Shown in pieces: positions 1-8,452 of a DNA stretch of 64,000 bases. Both the position numbers and the translations under genes were made by a program. Each line of letters starts with the position of its first letter. Position 1 is the stretch's first letter. The notes under the pieces are model-generated. The model ran no database searches. It worked only from the letters and a program-made list of their open reading frames with translations, and had not been told where the DNA came from. Origin of the DNA: Allobosea caraganae (GTDB lineage Bacteria; Pseudomonadota; Alphaproteobacteria; Rhizobiales; Beijerinckiaceae). The stretch is from assembly GCF_003351345.1 (NCBI RefSeq), contig NZ_QQTO01000007.1, positions 247,286 through 311,285 of the forward strand, in the 5' to 3' direction.

Positions 1-1
1 C

Positions 2-331
2 GCCGAGCTGGTCGACCGCTTCGGGCCGCTGCCGGAGGAGGTCCAGCAGCTGCTGGAGATCGTCGCGATCAAGGCGCTCTGCCGCCGCGCCAATGTCGAG
101 AAGGTCGAGGCCGGGCCGCGCGGCATCATCGTCGCCTTCCGCGACAACGAGTTCGCCAATCCGGAGGGTCTGGTCGGCTACGTCGCCAAGATAGGCACGT
201 TGGCCAAGGTCCGCCCCGACATGCGCGTCGTCTTCATCGACGATTTCGAGACGGCGGAGCAGCGCCTGACCGGCACGCGCCGGTTGCTGACGGACCTGGC
301 AAGGATTGCGGAGCGGAAGAAGGCGGCCTGA
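2..331 (+). CDS. mfd: Transcription-repair coupling factor Mfd, C-terminal end (partial)
   Basis: The open frame enters from the left edge with no start and ends at TGA 329-331, giving about 109 residues. The peptide has AELVDRFGPLPEEVQQLL near its start and IKALCRRANVEKVEAG after it, which fit the C-terminal TRCF domain of Mfd. In the full protein this domain masks the UvrA-binding region until Mfd meets a stalled RNA polymerase. The ATPase and translocase domains lie outside the window. Only the family is recognised from the visible part. Confidence 0.85.
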   Translation, partial: AELVDRFGPLPEEVQQLLEIVAIKALCRRANVEKVEAGPRGIIVAFRDNEFANPEGLVGYVAKIGTLAKVRPDMRVVFIDDFETAEQRLTGTRRLLTDLARIAERKKAA

Positions 332-356
332 GCTCGGACCGGCGGCCCCTGCCGTC

Positions 357-440
357 ATGGTCGGGCTTGTCCCGACCATCCACGTCTTCGCTGATGACGT
401 GCGGTGTTCAAGACGTGGGTGCTCGGCACAAGGCCGAGCA
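357..440. repeat. Two short hairpins in the gap after mfd
   Basis: ATGGTCGGG at 357-365 pairs with CCCGACCAT at 371-379 around the loop CTTGT. TGCTCGGC at 420-427 pairs with GCCGAGCA at 433-440 around ACAAG. The gap lies between the ends of two convergent genes, so either hairpin could end transcription, but neither has a T-run. The pattern resembles dispersed intergenic repeats of Bosea and Bradyrhizobium; that comparison is from memory. Confidence 0.5.
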
Positions 441-464
441 TGACGGGCGCGCCCTACGCGATAG

Positions 465-1481
465 CTACCGCCTGACGACCTCGATCTCGGCTGCGGAACG
501 CACCTCGATGTCGACGATGGCGAGGTCCGGCCGGTCGAGCGCCGGATAGGTCCGGCTTTCGCCGGGCCGCTGCACGAAGACGAGGCTGGCGAGAGCCTTG
601 TGGCCGGCGAGCTTCGAGCGCGCCAAAGCCGGCTCCATCGCGCCGGGCACGACGAGATGCGCCTTGCGCCCGCCTTCGAGGCAGGCATGCAGGTCGCCGA
701 GGTTGAACAGGCCGAGCGTCAGCAACTCGACGCCGGTCAGGATCGCCATACCCGGCCCGGAGGCGAGCGTCGCGAGGTCGCCGCCGACCATGGTGCTGAT
801 GATCCGCGACGAGGCCATCGGCTTCAGCACGCGCGAGATGTCGAGCGCCTTGCCGAGCAGCTCGCGCTCCGAGATCGATTGCGGCCCGGCCAGCGTCCGG
901 GCATCGGCCACCTGCACGGCCGGGCGCTCCACCACTGGCGGCAGCGGATGCGGCGCGCCGCTGGCCATGAGCTGGTCGAGCGGGGCCACGCCATCGGGGA
1001 TGTCGCCGCCGAAGCCGCCGACGAAGCGCGTGCCGAAGGCCCGCATCGCCAGGTTGCGCAGGACGAGAAGCGGCCGGATCGGCCCGACGCGACCGCTGCC
1101 CAGCGCCATCACGGCGCCGGAGGCCTCGATCAGCCTGAGCAATTCGAGCTCGTTGCCGTGCAGCGGCAGCATCAGCGGCGAGAGCCCCGCCCGCAGGCAG
1201 GCCAGTATCGAGAGGACCGCCTCAGGCCCAAGCGGCGCCAGGATGGCGACGCTGGCCCCGGGCTGCGCCCGGTTGGTGGCGAGGAGCCCGGCCAGCCGCT
1301 CGACCCGCTCGTCGAGCGCACTGAAGCTGAGCGAGCCCGGCTGCTCGTCGCTCCAGCCGCGCCGGCCCGGCGGATCGCGCAGCGCCGCCTCGTAGCCGCG
1401 CCCGCGCACCAGCGCCCTCAGCAAGGTGTCGAGGTCGAGCCCATCGAGCAGGGCGGCGGCTTCGTCCTGGTCGGCCCGCAT
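465..1481 (-). CDS. AMP-binding (acyl-CoA synthetase-like) N-terminal domain protein
   Basis: The protein has 338 residues. Its N-terminal half resembles acyl-CoA synthetase/AMP-binding enzymes (SFSALDERVERLAGLL near residue 52, then SVAILAPLGPEAVLSILACL). Full enzymes of this family have about 500-600 residues. The Ser/Thr/Gly-rich AMP-binding loop (TSGTTGxPK type) and the C-terminal lid domain are not seen. It may be a degenerate or non-catalytic relative. ATG 1481 lies 9 bases beyond the stop of the upstream solute-binding protein gene, so the two probably share a transcript. The substrate is unknown. Confidence 0.6.
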   Translation of the reverse strand: MRADQDEAAALLDGLDLDTLLRALVRGRGYEAALRDPPGRRGWSDEQPGSLSFSALDERVERLAGLLATNRAQPGASVAILAPLGPEAVLSILACLRAGLSPLMLPLHGNELELLRLIEASGAVMALGSGRVGPIRPLLVLRNLAMRAFGTRFVGGFGGDIPDGVAPLDQLMASGAPHPLPPVVERPAVQVADARTLAGPQSISERELLGKALDISRVLKPMASSRIISTMVGGDLATLASGPGMAILTGVELLTLGLFNLGDLHACLEGGRKAHLVVPGAMEPALARSKLAGHKALASLVFVQRPGESRTYPALDRPDLAIVDIEVRSAAEIEVVRR

Positions 1482-1490
1482 CGGCAGCCT

Positions 1491-3362
1491 TCAATTCGCC
1501 GGCGCCGGCGGCGATGGGGACCGCGCCAGCACCTCGTTCGACAGGAAATAGGCCGGCCTGCGCTGGGGCATCACGACATCGCGTGAATGCGCCAGCCAGG
1601 TATCGGGCAGGTAGTAGAGCGGCACGACGTAGAAGCCGGAGATCAGCAGCCGGTCGAGGGACCTGACCGAGGCGACGAAATCCTCGCGCTCGCGGGCCGA
1701 GAGCATCGTCTTCAGCACGGCGTCGACCGCAGGCGACTTCACCCCGGCATAGTTGAGCGAGCCCTTGCGCTCGGCATTGCTCGAATCCCAGCGCCCGACC
1801 TGCTCGTTGCCGGGCGAGGCCGAGGCCGGCCAGGTCCACTGGATCATGTCGAAGTCGAAGGAGGACAGCCGGCGCCAGTACTGCACGTCGTCGATCATCC
1901 GCACGGTCGCGACGATGCCGAGCCGCTCCAGCGACTTGGCGTAGTTCAGCGCCAGCCGCTCCTGCGGCCGGCTGGTCACGGTGATCTCGAAGCCGAGCGC
2001 CTCGCCGGTCGCCTTGTGGCGCAGCACGCCGTCGCGCATCTCGTAGCCGGCGCTCTTCAACAGGTCGAAGGCCTTGCGCGCCTGCTCGCGGTCGCGGCCG
2101 GAGCCGTCGGTCGCCGTCGGCCTCCAGGTTCCGGCCAGGATGTCGTCGCGCACCGAGCCGGGAAATGCCGCGAGCAGCGCCTTCTCGCGCGCATCGGCCG
2201 GCACGCCCAGCGCCGACAGCTCTGAATCGGAGAAGAAGCTGCCGGCCCGGCGGTAGATGCCGTAGAACAGGTTGCGGTTGGCCCATTCGAAATCGAACAG
2301 CATGGCCAGCGCCTCGCGCACCTTGATGTCGGCGAAAACGGCGCGGCGGGTGTTGAAGACGAAGCCGGTCATGCCCTTGGGCGTGTCGAAATGCAGCGTC
2401 TCCTTGACGATGCGCCCGTCGCGCACCGCCGGCACGTCATAGCCGGTCGTCCAACGCGTCGGGTCGCCTTCGAGGCGGACGTCGTAGAGCCCGGCCTTGA
2501 ACGCCTCGAACAGCGTGTTGGCGTCGCGGTAGAATTCGTAGCGGATCTCGTCGGGGTTGAAGAGGCCGCGCGTCAGCGGGTGATCCTCGGCCCAGAAGTC
2601 GGCGCGCCGCTTGAGCGTGATCGATTCGCCCGGCCGGACCTCGCTGACGACATAGGGGCCGGAGCCGAGCGCCGGCTTGAAGCTGGTCTCGCCGAAGCTC
2701 TCCGCATTGGTCGCGTGCTTGGCGAAGATCGGCATGGCGCCGATCACCAACGGCAATTCGCGGTTGGAGCCGTCGCCGAGCTCGAACTCGACGCGGCCGG
2801 GGGAGGGCGCGCTCGCCTTGGTGACGCGCGCCAGGCTGGAGCGGTGGAACGGCTTGCCCTTCGTCTTCAGCATCTCGAAGGTGAAGAGCACGTCCTCGGC
2901 CGTGACCGGGCTGCCATCCGAGAATTTTGCGCGCGGGTCGATCTCGAAGGCGAGCCGGGTCCGCTCGTCATTGAGCTCGACCTTGCTGGCGAGCAGCCCG
3001 TAGGCGGTGAAGGGCTCGTCGGCCGAGCGGAAGAGCAGGCTCTGCTGGACGTAGCGGGGCACGGCGTCGGGCGCCACGCCGAGCACCACCAGCGGGTTCA
3101 GGCTGTCGAACGTGCCTTGCAGGGCGAAGGTGATGCGCCCACCCTTCGGCGCGGCCGGGTCGGCATAGGGCAGATGCGTGAAGCCGCGCGGCAGGGCCGG
3201 CTCGCCATGCATCGCGATGGCGTGGTCGGGCAAGCTGGCGTGATTGGGCAGGGGTGATTCGGCGCGCGCGCTCGCGCCCGCCGCCAGGACGAGCATGAAG
3301 AGAGCGAAGATTTGCCGGGCCGCGGCGCCTATGCCCGCGGACGACGCACGAAGTGAACTCAT
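1491..3362 (-). CDS. ABC transporter solute-binding protein, family 5 (YejA-like)
   Basis: A 623-residue periplasmic binding protein of the oligopeptide type. Translation from ATG 3362 gives a cleavable signal (FALFMLVLAAGASARA) before the mature part. The mature start (HGEPALPRGFTHLPYADP) and KGGRITFALQGTFDSLNP are typical of the YejA-like branch of SBP family 5. The length suits the family. The open frame runs upstream to 3485, but that extension is not signal-like and was dropped. No permease or ATPase gene lies next to it; its only operon partner is the AMP-binding-like gene. The ligand is likely a peptide or related compound, by family only. Confidence 0.8.
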   Translation of the reverse strand: MSSLRASSAGIGAAARQIFALFMLVLAAGASARAESPLPNHASLPDHAIAMHGEPALPRGFTHLPYADPAAPKGGRITFALQGTFDSLNPLVVLGVAPDAVPRYVQQSLLFRSADEPFTAYGLLASKVELNDERTRLAFEIDPRAKFSDGSPVTAEDVLFTFEMLKTKGKPFHRSSLARVTKASAPSPGRVEFELGDGSNRELPLVIGAMPIFAKHATNAESFGETSFKPALGSGPYVVSEVRPGESITLKRRADFWAEDHPLTRGLFNPDEIRYEFYRDANTLFEAFKAGLYDVRLEGDPTRWTTGYDVPAVRDGRIVKETLHFDTPKGMTGFVFNTRRAVFADIKVREALAMLFDFEWANRNLFYGIYRRAGSFFSDSELSALGVPADAREKALLAAFPGSVRDDILAGTWRPTATDGSGRDREQARKAFDLLKSAGYEMRDGVLRHKATGEALGFEITVTSRPQERLALNYAKSLERLGIVATVRMIDDVQYWRRLSSFDFDMIQWTWPASASPGNEQVGRWDSSNAERKGSLNYAGVKSPAVDAVLKTMLSAREREDFVASVRSLDRLLISGFYVVPLYYLPDTWLAHSRDVVMPQRRPAYFLSNEVLARSPSPPAPAN

Positions 3363-3600
3363 CGCCGGACCTGATTCCCACAGAAGAGGATAACATGTCC
3401 GGGGCACAGTCACGCACGCTCTTCGGGCTGGAAACCTGCGCCGGAACTCGCTAAACGCAACCAAGGTGTCATTCAAACGCCTCAATCACGCTGGATGTGC
3501 ACGGCCCCAGAAGGCCGGCCCGGACGCGGTTGGGTCGTCGACAATGACGCGCGCGGCTTGCGAAGTCGTGTTGTCGAATTCGCCTGGTAAGGAAAAACAT

Positions 3601-4404
3601 ATGTCCGCTTCGTCCAGCCCGTCTCGCCGCGCCCTCGGCCTCGTCCTGAGCGCCGCACTTGGCCTCAGCCCCGTTTCCGCCTTCGCCCAGCAGCCGCGTC
3701 CCGCCCAGCCGCGCCCGGCGCAGCCGGCCCCGCAGCAGCCCGCGCAGCCGCCGGCCGGCCAGGGCCAGGCCGCCGGCCCGACCGTGGTGCAGGTCAAGGC
3801 CGAGCCGTCGCAGACCAACTGGACCAAGGTTTGCGGCAAGGACCAGGCCGCCAACAAGGAGATCTGCTACACCACCCGCGACTTCGTCTCGGACCAGGGC
3901 CAGCCGGTGCTCGCGGTCGCGATCTACGACGTCAAGGGCGATCCGACCAAGATCGTGCGCTTCCTGATGCCGCTTGGCCTGCTGCTTGGACCCGGCATCC
4001 GCTTCGGCGTCGATACCGCCCAGCCGGTGGCCGGCCGCTATGCGATCTGCTTCCCGAATGGCTGCTTCGCCGAGGCGCAGGTCAAGGACGACTTCATCAA
4101 CGCGATGAAGAAGGGCACGACGCTGAGCGCCAGCGTGCAGAACCAGGGCGGCCGCGAGGTCTCCTTCCAGATCCCGCTCACCGATTTCGCCAAGGGCTTC
4201 GACGGCGCGCCGATCGACCCGAAGGTGCTCGAAGAGCAGCAGAAGCAGCTGCAGGACGAGCTCGCCAAGCGCCAGGAAGAGCTGCGCCAGCGCCTCGGCG
4301 GCAGCGGCGCCAGCGCTGTCCCCGGCGCTCCGGCTGCTCCCGGCGTCGCGCCGGCCCCCGGCCTGGCTCCCGCCCCGGGCGTCGCTCCCGCGCCGCGTCC
4401 CTGA
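3601..4404 (+). CDS. Invasion-associated locus B (IalB) family protein
   Basis: A 267-residue exported protein. Residues 1-29 form a signal peptide ending SAFAQQ, followed by a Pro/Ala/Gln-rich linker of about 35 residues. The IalB core follows, with TNWTKVCGKDQ, ICYTTRDF, FLMPLGLLL, AICFPNGCFAEA and the paired cysteines usual in the family. A charged, Gln-rich helical stretch and a Pro/Ala repeat tail end the protein. ATG 3601 is chosen because it starts the signal peptide; the frame is open upstream to 3466. IalB proteins are envelope-associated and of unclear biochemical role; the link with invasion comes from Bartonella. A strong terminator follows. Confidence 0.85.
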   Translation: MSASSSPSRRALGLVLSAALGLSPVSAFAQQPRPAQPRPAQPAPQQPAQPPAGQGQAAGPTVVQVKAEPSQTNWTKVCGKDQAANKEICYTTRDFVSDQGQPVLAVAIYDVKGDPTKIVRFLMPLGLLLGPGIRFGVDTAQPVAGRYAICFPNGCFAEAQVKDDFINAMKKGTTLSASVQNQGGREVSFQIPLTDFAKGFDGAPIDPKVLEEQQKQLQDELAKRQEELRQRLGGSGASAVPGAPAAPGVAPAPGLAPAPGVAPAPRP

Positions 4405-4428
4405 TCCGGACGCCCTCGCAGGCAAACG

Positions 4429-4458
4429 AAAAGGCCGGTCCCATGGACCGGCCTTTTT
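4429..4458 (+). terminator. Rho-independent terminator after ialB
   Basis: AAAAGGCCGGTCC at 4429-4441 and GGACCGGCCTTTT at 4445-4457 form a 13-base-pair stem around the loop CAT. A short T-run closes it. The symmetry of the A and T ends would let it also act on the convergent hspQ gene. Confidence 0.85.
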
Positions 4459-4511
4459 CATTGAGCGGCAGGGAAGCTTGGGCGCTTGCTGCGACGGGCC
4501 GTCAGCTCAGC

Positions 4512-4841
4512 TCAGTTCAGCCCGGTCCGGTCGAGCGTGTAGCGGCCCTTGCGGTCGCGCCGGAAATATTCCTTGGCCTGCGGATGCCGGATCGGCTGGC
4601 CGGATTCGTCGACCACGAGGTTCTGCTCGGAGACGTAGGCGACGTACTCCGTCTCCTCGTTCTCGGCGAAGAGATGGTAGAACGGCTGGTCCTTGGACGG
4701 GCGCAGATGCTCGGGAATGGCGAGCCACCACTCTTCCGTGTTGGAGAAGATGGGGTCGACATCGAAAATGACGCCGCGAAACGGGTAGACGCGGTGCTTC
4801 ACCACCTGGCCGATCCGGAACTTGGCCGAACGTGCTTCCAT
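4512..4841 (-). CDS. hspQ: Heat shock protein HspQ (YccV/hemimethylated DNA-binding family)
   Basis: A 109-residue protein with the family signature AKFRIGQVVKHRVYPFRGVI followed by FDVDPIF and EWWLAIPEHLRPSKDQPFYH. HspQ stimulates Lon and acts on unstable DnaA in Escherichia coli; here the function is by family only. ATG 4841 is preferred to the in-frame TTG at 4862, since known HspQ proteins start only a few residues before AKF. It converges on ialB across the shared terminator. Confidence 0.85.
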   Translation of the reverse strand: MEARSAKFRIGQVVKHRVYPFRGVIFDVDPIFSNTEEWWLAIPEHLRPSKDQPFYHLFAENEETEYVAYVSEQNLVVDESGQPIRHPQAKEYFRRDRKGRYTLDRTGLN

Positions 4842-4966
4842 AGTCGCTTCGATCTTCTTCAAGCCGCGAGGATTACGTCGCGCAAGGTGATGCCGCCCAT
4901 TTCGCGCATGCGGTAGGATTGCGTCGCAAATACGTCAAGATCAACGGCGTGGCGCCGGATTGCTGT

Positions 4967-6016
4967 TCACAATCCGTAGCGCTCGGCCAGGGCCGGGTCA
5001 CGTGCGGCGACTTGCCTCGCCAGGTCGACGATGACCTTGGCCTGTTTCCAGGTCGCGTCGTCCTGCATCTTGCCGTCGATCATCACGGCGCCCGAGCCGT
5101 CCGGCATCGCTTCGAGAATGCGCTTGGCGAAGCTGACCTCGTCGGGATCGGGACTGAAGACGCGCTTGGCGATCTCGATCTGCGAGGGGTGCAGGGTCCA
5201 GGCGCCGGCGCAGCCGAGCAGGAAGGCGTTGCGGAACTGCGCCTCGCAGGCCGCCGTGTCGGCGAAGTCGCCGAAGGGCCCGTAGAACGGCTTGATCCCG
5301 GCCGCGGCGCAGGCATCGACCATCTTGGCCATCGTGTAGTGCCACAGGTCCTGCTGCGCCACCGCGCGCGGCCCGCCATCGGGGGAGGGGTCGGCGATCA
5401 CCTTGTACTCGGGATGGCCGCCGCCGACCCGCGTCGTCTTCATCGCGCGCGAGGCGGCGAGGTCGGCGGGCCCCAGGCTCATGCCGTGCATGCGCGGCGA
5501 GGCGGTGGCGATCGCCTCGACGTTCTTCACGCCCTCCGCCGTCTCCAGGATGGCGTGGATCAGGATCGGCTTGGGCAGCTGGTGCCGCGCCTCGAACTGC
5601 GCCAGCAACTGGTCGACATAGTGGATGTCCCAGGGCCCCTCGACCTTCGGCACCATGACGACATCGAGCTTGCCGCCGATCTCGGCCATCACAGCCGTGA
5701 TGTCGTCGAGGAACCAGGGCGAGTTCAGCGCATTGACCCGCGTCCACAGGCCGGTCGCGCCGTAGTCCACCGCCTTGGCCATAGCGATGAAGCCGTCGCG
5801 CGCCGCCTGCTTGGCCTCGACCGGGATGGCGTCCTCCAGATTGCCGAGCACGATGTCGACCTGGCCGGCGAGGTCGCCGACCTTGGCGCGCACCTTCTCC
5901 AGATGCGGCGGCACGAAATGGATCATCCGCTCCAACTTCAAGGGCAGCTCGCGCCACGGCTCCGGCGCACCGATGGCGAGCGGGCGGAAGAACTGGCGCG
6001 GCGTCTTGACCGTCAT
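4967..6016 (-). CDS. HpcH/HpaI aldolase/citrate lyase family CoA-ester lyase (malyl-CoA lyase-like)
   Basis: A 349-residue protein of the CitE/malyl-CoA lyase group. It has [10 protein letters not shown] (Mg-binding acidic region), [39 protein letters not shown] and, near the end, [15 protein letters not shown]. These enzymes cleave or form beta-hydroxyacyl-CoA esters such as malyl-CoA or citramalyl-CoA. ATG 6016 is chosen; a codon upstream at 6028 is also in frame. It is divergent from an AEC carrier and a CaiB-type CoA transferase, which would fit dicarboxylate or CoA-ester metabolism. The exact substrate cannot be told from the sequence. Confidence 0.8.
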   Translation of the reverse strand: MTVKTPRQFFRPLAIGAPEPWRELPLKLERMIHFVPPHLEKVRAKVGDLAGQVDIVLGNLEDAIPVEAKQAARDGFIAMAKAVDYGATGLWTRVNALNSPWFLDDITAVMAEIGGKLDVVMVPKVEGPWDIHYVDQLLAQFEARHQLPKPILIHAILETAEGVKNVEAIATASPRMHGMSLGPADLAASRAMKTTRVGGGHPEYKVIADPSPDGGPRAVAQQDLWHYTMAKMVDACAAAGIKPFYGPFGDFADTAACEAQFRNAFLLGCAGAWTLHPSQIEIAKRVFSPDPDEVSFAKRILEAMPDGSGAVMIDGKMQDDATWKQAKVIVDLARQVAARDPALAERYGL

Positions 6017-6108
6017 GGCGCACTCCATGCTGCAATGCAGCGACTGTGCCGGAGCAGGGCGGCGCCGTCCATTGCTGCTTTCGCATCGCCCGAAAGATGA
6101 GAGACAAT

Positions 6109-6160
6109 AAGCCTAGGAATAATAGCTCCTGAATTTCATGAGACGATAATCCTAGGCATT
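6109..6160. promoter_or_regulatory. Inverted GCCTAGGA(A)TAAT pair between divergent genes
   Basis: GCCTAGGAATAAT at 6111-6123 faces ATAATCCTAGGC at 6146-6157, with the two CCTAGG cores 39 bases apart. This AT-rich inverted pair lies in the 274-base gap between the CoA-ester lyase gene (minus) and the AEC carrier gene (plus). It has the layout of a shared operator. The binding protein is unknown, and no regulator gene lies next to it. Confidence 0.5.
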
Positions 6161-6290
6161 CTATCCGAAATGACGAGGCGCCCATGCCCTGCACGGCCTT
6201 GCTTCGAGGCGGGAAGCCGCTAAACCGCGCGGATCGCTGCCATTCCGGCTGCATTGGGCGGCCAGAGCCCGCCGAGGTCGTTTTCGCCGC

Positions 6291-7259
6291 ATGGCCGAGC
6301 TTGCCAACCTCTTCAATCTGGTCGCGCCGTTCTTCGGGCTGATCCTGCTCGGCTTCGCCGTCGGCCGGTACAAGCAGATCCCTGAATCCGGCCTGGCCTG
6401 GATGCAGCACTTCCTGATCTACATCGCGCTGCCCTGCCTGTTCTACCGGCTGATCGCCGACAAGCATTTGAGCGAACTGGCCAACTGGGCCTTCATCGGC
6501 ACGACCACGCTCTCGACCTTCTGTGCCTTCGTGCTCTCCTTCGCCGTCGGCTGGAGATACACCCGCGAGATGCCGCAATCGGTGATGCAGGCCGTCGCCG
6601 GCGCCTATTCCAACATCGGCTACATGGGCCCGCCGCTGATCCTCTCGGCGCTCGGCCCGGTAGCGAGCGCGCCGGTCGTGCTGATCTTCGTCTTCGACAA
6701 CATCCTGCTGTTCTCGCTCGTGCCCTTCCTGATGGCGCTGGCCGGGGTCGAGAAGAGGAGCCTCATGGCCACGGCGGGCGAAGTGGTCTGGCGCGTGCTG
6801 ACCCATCCGTTCAACATCGCGACGCTGGCCGGCGTCTTCGCCGCCTATACCCAGCTCCAGCTCCCGACCGCGATCGACCAGATGACGCTCTGGCTCTCGC
6901 AGGCGGCGGCGCCCTGCGCGCTCTTCCTGCTCGGCGTCACCGTGGCGCTGCGGCCGATGAAGTCGATGCCGGGCGAGGTGCCCGCGCTGGTCGTGATCAA
7001 GCTGATCCTGCACCCACTGCTGGTCTGGGTGCTGCTCTCGCTGTTCGGCGGCTTCGCCGCGCCCTGGATCTATGCGGCGGTGATCATGGCGGCGCTGCCG
7101 CCGGCCCTGAACATCTTCGTGATCTCGACCCAGTACAAGGTCGGCATCGAGCGGGCCTCGGCCTGCATCCTCGTCGGCACCTTGGTCTCGATGGTCACTT
7201 TGACGGGCTTCCTGTGGCTGGTCAGAACGGGCAGGATGGTCGCCGACCTCTTCCCCTGA
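6291..7259 (+). CDS. AEC (auxin efflux carrier) family transporter
   Basis: A 322-residue membrane protein with about ten hydrophobic segments in two halves, as in the AEC family (bile/arsenite/riboflavin-like permeases). Characterised bacterial AEC members move dicarboxylates such as malate or malonate. ATG 6291 starts directly before the first membrane helix (NLFNLVAPFFGLILLGFAVG). The CaiB-type gene starts 41 bases after its stop, so they likely form one operon, transcribed away from the CoA-ester lyase gene. A carboxylate substrate is inferred from this context. Confidence 0.8.
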   Translation: MAELANLFNLVAPFFGLILLGFAVGRYKQIPESGLAWMQHFLIYIALPCLFYRLIADKHLSELANWAFIGTTTLSTFCAFVLSFAVGWRYTREMPQSVMQAVAGAYSNIGYMGPPLILSALGPVASAPVVLIFVFDNILLFSLVPFLMALAGVEKRSLMATAGEVVWRVLTHPFNIATLAGVFAAYTQLQLPTAIDQMTLWLSQAAAPCALFLLGVTVALRPMKSMPGEVPALVVIKLILHPLLVWVLLSLFGGFAAPWIYAAVIMAALPPALNIFVISTQYKVGIERASACILVGTLVSMVTLTGFLWLVRTGRMVADLFP

Positions 7260-7300
7260 CGGCTGCCCTCCGTGCGGCCGGCCCACCCCGCGGGATAGCG

Positions 7301-8452
7301 ATGCTGCCGCTCGACGACGTCTTCGTGCTCGATTTCTCGACCTTGCTGCCCGGCCCGCTCGCCAGCCTGTTCCTGGCCGAGGTGGGCGCGCAGATCGTCA
7401 GGGTCGAGCGCCCCGGCGGCGAGGATTTGCGCCGCTTCCCGCCGCGCTTCGGCGAGACCTCGGCCCCCTTCGCCGTGCTCAACCGCGGCAAGAGGAGCGT
7501 CGAGATCGACCTGAAGGCGCAAGACGCGCTAGCCCGGCTCACGCCGCTGATCGAACGCGCCGATATCCTGATCGAGCAGTTCCGCCCCGGCGTGATGGAG
7601 CGGCTCGGCTTCGGCTACGCGGCGCTGCAAGCGCTCAACCCGCGCCTGATCTATTGCTCGATCAGCGGCTACGGCCAGTCCGGCCCACGCGCCCAGGAGG
7701 CCGGTCACGACATCAACTACCAGGCGATCGGTGGCCTGCTCGGCCAGTCGTTGAAGCGCGGCGAGGTGCCGCCGCTGCCGCCCGCGCTGGTCGCCGACAT
7801 CGGCGGCGGCGCCATGCCGGCCATGGTCAACATCCTGCTGGCGCTGCGCCAGCGCGAGCGCAGCGGCGCGGGCTGCCATCTCGACATCGCCATGATCGAC
7901 GCCATGCCGACCTTCGCCTGGTACGGGCTCGCCCAGGGCCAGGCGACCGGCCGCTATCCCGCGGGCGGCGAAGGGCTGCTGACCGGCGCGAGCCCGCGCT
8001 ACGGGCTCTATGCCACCTCGGACGGCTGGTTCCTTGCGGTCGGCGCGTTGGAGCAGAAATTCTGGGAGACATTTTGCGAGGCGATCGAACTTGCTCCGGC
8101 CCTGCGCGATGATCGCACCGCGCCAGAGGCGACGCGAGCTGCCGTCGCAGCTCTGATCGCCAGCCAGCCGACCGCCCATTGGCGCGCCCATCTCGAACCG
8201 TGCGATTGCTGCTGCACCGTGGTGCGGACGCTGGAGGAGGCCATGGCCGATCCGCAATTCACCGCGCGCGGCGCGCTCGAGGCCCAGGCCGAGGAGCCGG
8301 GTGGCCGCAGGCTGGTTTCGACGCCGCTGCCGCTGGCGCCGGTGTTCCGCGAGAAAGCGGAGGGCTTGCGGAAGGTGCCGGCGAGCGGCGGAGATCAAGC
8401 GGAATTCCTTCTCCCTTCGGGGGAGAAGGGCCTAACCTGTCCCGCCCGCTAA
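7301..8452 (+). CDS. CaiB/BaiF family CoA transferase (family III)
   Basis: A 383-residue protein starting MLPLDDVFVLDFSTLLPGPL. It has the family III hallmarks GAQIVRVERPGGED near residue 30, NRGKRSVEIDL, ADILIEQFRPGVMERLG, CSISGYGQSGP and DIAMIDAM, whose Asp fits the catalytic residue that carries the acyl intermediate. These enzymes move CoA between carboxylic acids. ATG 7301 is taken from homology; upstream codons lie in the AEC gene. The last 21 bases overlap the end of the convergent UbiH-like gene. A role with the divergent CoA-ester lyase is plausible but inferred. Confidence 0.85.
   Translation: MLPLDDVFVLDFSTLLPGPLASLFLAEVGAQIVRVERPGGEDLRRFPPRFGETSAPFAVLNRGKRSVEIDLKAQDALARLTPLIERADILIEQFRPGVMERLGFGYAALQALNPRLIYCSISGYGQSGPRAQEAGHDINYQAIGGLLGQSLKRGEVPPLPPALVADIGGGAMPAMVNILLALRQRERSGAGCHLDIAMIDAMPTFAWYGLAQGQATGRYPAGGEGLLTGASPRYGLYATSDGWFLAVGALEQKFWETFCEAIELAPALRDDRTAPEATRAAVAALIASQPTAHWRAHLEPCDCCCTVVRTLEEAMADPQFTARGALEAQAEEPGGRRLVSTPLPLAPVFREKAEGLRKVPASGGDQAEFLLPSGEKGLTCPAR

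Noticed and set aside
4998..7286. A 762-codon open frame on the minus strand
   Set aside because: It covers the CoA-ester lyase and AEC carrier genes in another frame; composition is Arg/Gly/Asp-rich shadow sequence with no domain.
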